A stretch of 10,053 nucleotides of DNA from the NCBI GenBank assembly GCA_035536185.1, contig DATLOM010000063.1:1-10053 (forward strand), given 5' to 3'. This stretch comes from GCA-2861595 sp035536185 (GTDB lineage: Bacteria > Actinomycetota > Acidimicrobiia > Acidimicrobiales > GCA-2861595). The notes under the pieces are model-generated. The model was not told the origin of the DNA and made no database searches. It was given only the letters and a program-made list of their open reading frames with translations. Of the stretch, positions 6,161 through 10,053 are shown in pieces (the stretch's first letter is position 1; every line of letters starts with the position of its first letter). A program made the translations under genes and the position numbers.

Positions 6161-7057
6161 TCAACGCACGGAGGCGGCCTCTGCCCAGGGGCCGCCTTCG
6201 TCGCGTTTTCCTTTATCTTCTTGGTTGCTCCCCTCGTGTACATCGACCTCCGGCCCGACCAGCTCGACCACCGGGTCCAGGCGGTGAGCCACCCGCCGGA
6301 GCCCCGGGAGGATGTGCCGGCCGGTCACAAGGATCAGCACGGCGTTGGCCAGGGCACCGGCGGCGTCCCAAGGCAGGGATGTCGCCACGTAGAACGACCA
6401 GTAGCGCTCGAGGGTGCCGGACAGTGACAGGCCGGGTTGCCAGGCCAGGGCACCGGAGCCCACGGTGAAGGGCCAGAACCACAGGTTCATGACGGCGCCG
6501 TACAGGAGGCCACCGACCCATCCGCCGGCGGCCAGCAGCACGATCTCGGCCCGCGGCGGGAGCCTTCTGGTGAGGTGCCCGGCGAACCCGCTGGCCCCTC
6601 CCAACCAGCCGAGCACGAGCATCTGGAACGGGAGCCAGGGGCCGATTCCCCCGGTTATGACGGCCGAGGTGGCCATGGCGCACAAACCGAGCAGCATCCC
6701 GAATCGCGGGCCGAAGGCGGCGCCGGCCAGGATCACTAGGAAGAAGATGCCGCTGCCTCCCCCGGGCAGGTCGACGAGGCGGAGCAGGCCGCCCAGCGCC
6801 GACAGCACGCCGAGCAGGGCCACGGTGGCCCCGTTCATGGTCGCCCGTCGCAACTCGAGGGTGACGGCGGCAACCACCAGGGCGCCAACGGTGGCGGCGA
6901 CCAATGGCGCGTCGCCGGTGTGGTCCGAGTCGGCCAGTGTGCCCGCCGGCAGCCAGAACGGGTAGAGGAAGGCGGCCGCGCCCACGGCAACCACCAGGGC
7001 GTAGACGGCCACCGGCCTGGACCGGGCGAGGAGCGCCGGGGCGGTCGTCGTGCTCAT
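6161..7057 (-). CDS. ECF transporter S component (substrate-binding membrane subunit)
   Basis: A 298-residue very hydrophobic protein, the substrate-specific subunit of an energy-coupling-factor vitamin importer. Hydrophobic segments lie at about 16-36, 50-68, 76-93, 103-120, 121-138, 140-160, 171-195 and 221-245. The core GIFFLVILAGAAFGPRFG (103-120), then GGIGPWLPFQM (136-146), is typical of S components paired with double-ATPase modules in actinobacteria. There is no N-terminal Met-His-Ile as in CbiM/NikM and no CbiN, arguing against cobalt or nickel. The ATG overlaps the ATPase stop as ATGA. The charged tail from about 272 (HEGSNQEDKGKRDEGG) is coded partly through the terminator hairpin of the facing gene. 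The substrate is not readable from sequence; the nearby B12 riboswitch makes cobalamin or a precursor a reasonable guess. Confidence 0.82.
   Translation of the reverse strand: MSTTTAPALLARSRPVAVYALVVAVGAAAFLYPFWLPAGTLADSDHTGDAPLVAATVGALVVAAVTLELRRATMNGATVALLGVLSALGGLLRLVDLPGGGSGIFFLVILAGAAFGPRFGMLLGLCAMATSAVITGGIGPWLPFQMLVLGWLGGASGFAGHLTRRLPPRAEIVLLAAGGWVGGLLYGAVMNLWFWPFTVGSGALAWQPGLSLSGTLERYWSFYVATSLPWDAAGALANAVLILVTGRHILPGLRRVAHRLDPVVELVGPEVDVHEGSNQEDKGKRDEGGPWAEAASVR
6172..6210 (+). terminator. Rho-independent terminator after the small membrane-protein gene
   Basis: AGGCGGCC (6172-6179) pairs perfectly with GGCCGCCT (6190-6197) around a 10-nt loop. A T-rich stretch (TCGTCGCGTTTTCC) follows, so it acts in the plus direction, 30 nt after the stop at 6142. 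The hairpin lies within the last codons of the convergent S-component gene. On the minus strand there is no T tract after it. Confidence 0.7.
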
Positions 7058-8646
7058 GTGCTCAGCAAGTGAGAGGGGCCCCGTGCCGCGGCCACCTCCT
7101 CGACCGTAAGGTACGGAGGGAGCACCCGCAGGACCTGGGGGGCGAACAGCGACCCGGACAGCACCGATCGCGCCGGTCCGTCGGCGACGACCTCGCCGTC
7201 ACCGAGGACGACGACCCGGCTGGCGCAGCGGGCCGCCAGCTCGACGTCGTGGGTGGCCAGCACCGCTGCCGATCCCTTGGTGGTGCCGGCGGAGATCCGG
7301 TCCCGGAGCAGCTTCTCCAGCGCCGCCCTGGACGTCGCGTCCATCCCGCGGGTCGGTTCGTCGAGGAGGAGGACGTCGGGCTCCCCCACGGCCACGGCGG
7401 CGATGGCCACGCGCTGCCGTTCGCCCGCGGACAGGTCACGGGGATGGCGGTCGGCCAGGTGCAGGAGGTCGAGGGCCTCCAGTACGCGCTCGACCCGGCC
7501 TGGGTCGCGGATGCCGAGAAGGCGGCAGGTGGTCTCCACGTCGGCGCGGGCCGTGGGGCCCAGGAGCAGGGAGTCCGGGTCCTGGGGGACATAGGCGACG
7601 GTGCCCTCTCGCCGGAGCTCGCCGCTGGACGGAGCGGCCAGGCCGGCCAGGGTACGCAGGAGGGTCGTCTTCCCCGAGCCGTTCCTCCCGAGCAGAGCCA
7701 CCACCTCGCCCTCGCTCACCACGAGGTCGATGCCGCGCAGAACGGTGCGCCCGCCGCGGCCGGCTTCCAGCACCCTGGCCGAGAGAAGTGCTCTTCCGGC
7801 AACGGTTCCCGGCCGTTGCTCGGGCGGCGCCAGGTCCGGTGGCGCCGCCCTCGCCACGTCCCGGGCCTCGCGGACGGTGAGCGGCGGAGGACGCCAGCCG
7901 AGAACGCGCCCGAGCCGGGTGACGGCCGGGGCGCCGGCATAACCGGCCAGCACCTCCCCGACCGGTCCCGGCGCGGGTACGGCCCGGTCGTCGCGGCCGA
8001 GCAGCAGGGCGCGGTGGGCCAGCGGCGCCATCCGCTCCAGGCGGTGCTCGGCCACGAACACGGTGGTGCCGAGATCGGCGTTCAACCGGGCCACCGCACC
8101 GAGTACGTCCTCGGCTCCTTGGGGATCGAGCTGGGAGGTGGGCTCGTCGAGGACGAGGGCGGAGGGGGCCGCAGCCAGGGCACCGGCAATGGCGCACCGC
8201 TGCTGCTCTCCTCCCGACAGGGTGGCCGGCGAGCGGTCCCGCAGGTGGGCGATGCCGAGGGCGTCCAGCACCTCCTCCACCCGCCGGCGCATGGCCACCG
8301 GCGCCATGCCCAGGTTCTCCAGGACGAAGGCGATGTCGGCTTCCACCTGGTCCACGACGAACTGCGACTCCGGGTGCTGGTGGACGAAGCCGACCACGTC
8401 GGCCAGGCGGCGGGGCGGGTGGGTGCGGGTGGAGCGGCCGAAGGCGACCACGTCTCCCCGGAACCGACCGCCGCTGGCGTGGGGAACGAGGCCGTTGGCG
8501 CAGCGCAGGAGGGTGCTCTTGCCGGCACCGGAGGGGCCGGCCAGGAGCAGGATCTCGCCGGCGCGGACCTCGAGATCGACCCCGTTCAGCACCGGCTCGC
8601 TGTCGGGGTAGGCGAAACCGACGGCGCGGTAGGTGACGGCGCTCAT
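7054..8646 (-). CDS. ECF transporter ATPase, two ABC domains in one chain
   Basis: A 530-residue protein made of two CbiO/EcfA-like ABC domains that power vitamin uptake from the cytoplasmic face. Domain 1: Walker A GPSGAGKS (37-44), Q-loop HQHPESQ (89-95), signature LSGGEQQR (143-150), Walker B LVLDEPTS (164-171), switch His201. Domain 2: GRNGSGKT (320-327), PQDPDS (354-359), LSAGERQR (405-412), VLLLDEPT (425-432), His466. Both sites therefore look active. A linker rich in Pro and Ala joins the domains (about 225-285). The C-terminal FAPQVLRVLPPYLTVEEVA is typical of this class. I chose the ATG at 8644-8646 (MSAVTYRAVGFAY) because it gives a normal domain-1 start. The frame is open to 8808, but that stretch is Arg/Pro-rich and overlaps ecfT. 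Its end overlaps the S component as ATGA. Confidence 0.92.
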   Translation of the reverse strand: MSAVTYRAVGFAYPDSEPVLNGVDLEVRAGEILLLAGPSGAGKSTLLRCANGLVPHASGGRFRGDVVAFGRSTRTHPPRRLADVVGFVHQHPESQFVVDQVEADIAFVLENLGMAPVAMRRRVEEVLDALGIAHLRDRSPATLSGGEQQRCAIAGALAAAPSALVLDEPTSQLDPQGAEDVLGAVARLNADLGTTVFVAEHRLERMAPLAHRALLLGRDDRAVPAPGPVGEVLAGYAGAPAVTRLGRVLGWRPPPLTVREARDVARAAPPDLAPPEQRPGTVAGRALLSARVLEAGRGGRTVLRGIDLVVSEGEVVALLGRNGSGKTTLLRTLAGLAAPSSGELRREGTVAYVPQDPDSLLLGPTARADVETTCRLLGIRDPGRVERVLEALDLLHLADRHPRDLSAGERQRVAIAAVAVGEPDVLLLDEPTRGMDATSRAALEKLLRDRISAGTTKGSAAVLATHDVELAARCASRVVVLGDGEVVADGPARSVLSGSLFAPQVLRVLPPYLTVEEVAAARGPSHLLST

Positions 8647-8738
8647 GTCATCGCCGTCCTCGTCCGCGCCGGGCACGTGGGCCGCGGTGGCTGCCGATGC
8701 GACAGGCCGTCGACACCGCCGTGGGCAATGGCGCTCAT
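8643..8738 (-). CDS. 31-codon micro-ORF linking ecfT and the ATPase gene
   Basis: The ATG (8736-8738) overlaps the ecfT stop as ATGA, and the TGA (8643-8645) overlaps the ATPase ATG as ATGA, so the ORF bridges the 88-nt gap exactly. Its product starts MSAIAHGGVDG and has no domain. Its first 27 nt match the first 27 nt of the ATPase gene at 20 positions, including the first nine, which suggests a partial copy of that start region. It may only carry ribosomes across the gap. Existence as a functional protein is doubtful. Confidence 0.3.
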   Translation of the reverse strand: MSAIAHGGVDGLSHRQPPRPTCPARTRTAMT

Positions 8739-9874
8739 CTCGACCCGGCCGACGCGGTCGTTGGGGCCGCGGCGGTCGCGTTCGCCGCCACTGCCGGCTC
8801 GTCGGCATCCGGCGTGGGTCGTTCCGGCTGGCGAAGCGCCGGCGCCACCAGCGCGGCCAGAGCGAGGACGGCCAGAAGGTTCATCGTCGGGAGGCGGAGC
8901 GGGCTGGCCACCCAGGTGAGGGTGTCGTCGCCAGCCATGGCGAGAAGGGCGAGGCCGGCGGGGGCGAGCAGGCACACTCCGGCGACTACCCAGTCGTCAG
9001 CCTTCATGCGACGGGGCCGGTAACGCACCCGCTGCGAACGGCGGGACGCCACGGCCACGGCGACACCCAGCGCGGCGGCACCGGCAAGCCCCATGGCGAT
9101 GGCCACCTCGTCCGCCCGCCCGACGAGGGCGACGAAGGCGCCGGCCAGGCCGAGCAGGGCAACCAGCAGGAACGATCCGGAGATTCGGTCGGCGGCGGTG
9201 GAGCCGGCGTGGCCGAACCCCCTGGCGTCCATCGACTCGGCCAGAGCCAGCGATCGCTCCAGGCCTGTCTCCAGGACGGGAACGGCCCGGCGCACCAGGC
9301 GACCGCGCCGGACCACCCGCCCTCCTGTCCGAGCGAGGTCGGCCTCGCCGACCCGGTGGACGGTGGCCAGCGTCGACGGCACGAAGGCGACCGCCACCGT
9401 CACCACCAGGCCCGCCTCGTAGAACGCCCGGGGGGCGGCCTGCACCAGCTCGTGGTGGGAGACGACCGCATTGAAGGCACCGAAGACAGCCATGATCCCG
9501 ATCACCACGAAGGCCTCCGTCGCCGCCTGCAGCACCACGGGAAGCTCGACCGTGCCTCCCAACCGGAACCCGCCGAGGAGCCGGGGAAGGTCGACGTGGG
9601 GAAGAGTGAACAGGACGTCGGTGCCGGCGTGGGTGGTGAGGGTGGTGAGCACCACCCTCAGGGCGGCGAACACCACGCCGAAGACGAGGATCACCGAGAA
9701 CGAGGCGCGGGCGACGGGTGTGTCCCTCCCGTGCACCGAGACGACGACCACGGCCACGGCGATGACCAGCGCGACGTAGAGGGGGCTCGGAGCGAACTCG
9801 AGGCTCGCCGCCGCGGCCAAGGCCCACACGAGCCAGGCCACGGAATGAAGGGGTTGTGCGGTCGTCGAGCTCAT
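8735..9874 (-). CDS. ecfT: ECF transporter transmembrane subunit EcfT (CbiQ family)
   Basis: A 379-residue integral membrane scaffold that couples ATPase movement to the S component. The coupling-helix motif is Ala-Arg-Gly at 217-219 within LALAESMDARGFG, the signature of EcfT/CbiQ. Hydrophobic segments lie at about 12-28, 32-48, 58-74, 111-136, 150-170, 235-251, 256-275, 295-313 and 330-346. It is longer than the common 250-270-residue form, with extra C-terminal helices and an Ala/Pro-rich tail (about 350-379) of low complexity. The ATG at 9872-9874 puts HSVAWLVWAL near the N-terminus, as in family members (HPxAWL). No clear Shine-Dalgarno is seen (AGGA only 1-2 nt away). It is the first gene of the operon; the plus-strand B12 riboswitch lies directly upstream on the opposite strand. 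Confidence 0.88.
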   Translation of the reverse strand: MSSTTAQPLHSVAWLVWALAAAASLEFAPSPLYVALVIAVAVVVVSVHGRDTPVARASFSVILVFGVVFAALRVVLTTLTTHAGTDVLFTLPHVDLPRLLGGFRLGGTVELPVVLQAATEAFVVIGIMAVFGAFNAVVSHHELVQAAPRAFYEAGLVVTVAVAFVPSTLATVHRVGEADLARTGGRVVRRGRLVRRAVPVLETGLERSLALAESMDARGFGHAGSTAADRISGSFLLVALLGLAGAFVALVGRADEVAIAMGLAGAAALGVAVAVASRRSQRVRYRPRRMKADDWVVAGVCLLAPAGLALLAMAGDDTLTWVASPLRLPTMNLLAVLALAALVAPALRQPERPTPDADEPAVAANATAAAPTTASAGSR

Positions 9875-9878
9875 GTCC

Positions 9879-9907
9879 TGGTCAAGAGGTCACAGACTGT
9901 CTATGCT
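9879..9907 (+). promoter_or_regulatory. Promoter for the cobalamin riboswitch transcript
   Basis: TGGTCA (9879-9884, 4 of 6 to TTGACA) and TATGCT (9902-9907, TANNNT) are 17 nt apart, with transcription expected to begin near 9913, a few bases before the riboswitch core. The -35 box begins 5 nt from the divergent ecfT start codon. Confidence 0.55.
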
Positions 9908-9918
9908 GCCGCCTCGGT

Positions 9919-10053
9919 AGAGGTTGCCTGCCAGCCCGGATGCTGCAGGCGGTCCCGCCCCTCCGGGGACGGGACGGGGGAAGTCGGTGCAAGACCGACG
10001 CTGACCCGCAACTGTGACCGGTCCCTCGGGCCCGGGAGCCAGGACACCCGCCC
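9919..10053 (+). promoter_or_regulatory. Cobalamin (B12) riboswitch, 3' end beyond the window
   Basis: The aptamer core is unmistakable. The segment starting GGGAAGTCGGTGCAAG at 9978 gives the P5 stem GTCGG/CCGAC, then GCTGACCCGCAACTGTGA (9999-10016), and the B12 box AGCCAGGACACC at 10037-10048. The 5' part begins with AGGTTGCCTG (9921-9930). GTCCCG/CGGGAC (9952-9972) adds a GC-rich arm. It reads on the plus strand, so it controls the gene to the right of the window, not the ECF operon. The expression platform and the L5-partner loop are cut off. Typical targets are B12 synthesis or uptake genes, metE or nrd genes; which one applies cannot be told. Confidence 0.93.

Noticed and set aside
8647..8808. 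N-terminal extension of the ECF ATPase by 54 codons
   Set aside because: It overlaps the ecfT 3' end, is Arg/Pro-rich and precedes a normal ABC domain start; the ATG at 8646 is better.
6904..8919. 671-codon plus-strand open frame over the ECF ATPase
   Set aside because: Antisense shadow of a protein with both complete sets of ABC motifs.
9892..9902. Overlapping small palindromes ACAGACTGT and AGACTGTCT in the riboswitch promoter spacer
   Set aside because: Only 4-bp arms. They could be chance, and no regulator is indicated.
9919..10053. Riboswitch controlling the ECF operon directly
   Set aside because: The conserved core and B12 box read only on the plus strand, away from ecfT. The minus strand has no aptamer.

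Overview
The window looks like a chromosomal segment of a high-GC actinobacterium, most likely from the Acidimicrobiia or a close relative. The lineage is inferred from GC-rich codon use, the rimO-pgsA-cinA-thpR-recA gene order, a DUF5679-type zinc ribbon, a fused double-ATPase ECF transporter and TANNNT boxes set close to start codons as in leaderless transcripts. No phage, IS element, CRISPR array, tRNA or rRNA is visible. Gene density is high and no stretch over 300 bases lacks a gene.

Left part (1-4013, minus strand). A tight housekeeping run reads rimO (ribosomal protein S12 methylthiotransferase), pgsA-like phosphatidyltransferase, cinA, a doubtful 65-residue ORF and thpR (RNA 2',3'-cyclic phosphodiesterase). 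The first 25 codons of recA follow. recA has its own promoter, whose -35 box overlaps the thpR stop codon and whose spacer carries a LexA-type SOS box.

Middle part (4014-6160). A stand-alone Nfu/NifU N-terminal domain protein is divergent from rimO. It converges on a minus-strand group: thrB (homoserine kinase), a 50-residue zinc-ribbon protein and a short queF (preQ0 reductase). The last two lie in one frame, separated by a single TGA. Divergent from thrB is a small three-helix membrane protein of unknown function. A perfect inverted repeat abuts its ribosome binding site and a hairpin/T-tract terminator follows it.

Right part (6161-10053). A minus-strand ECF-type vitamin transporter operon encodes EcfT, a double ATPase and an S component, with ATGA overlaps and a 31-codon micro-ORF between EcfT and the ATPase. 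Just upstream, on the opposite strand, is a clear cobalamin riboswitch with its own promoter. It reads out of the window toward an unseen gene. The adjacency suggests, but does not prove, that the transporter imports cobalamin or a precursor.

No unmistakably new system is present. The items most worth a second look are the ECF operon back to back with a B12 riboswitch, the micro-ORF with its repeated start region, the stop-separated in-frame pairs (zinc ribbon/QueF and orf65/ThpR), and the unknown membrane protein with its hairpin-flanked ribosome binding site.
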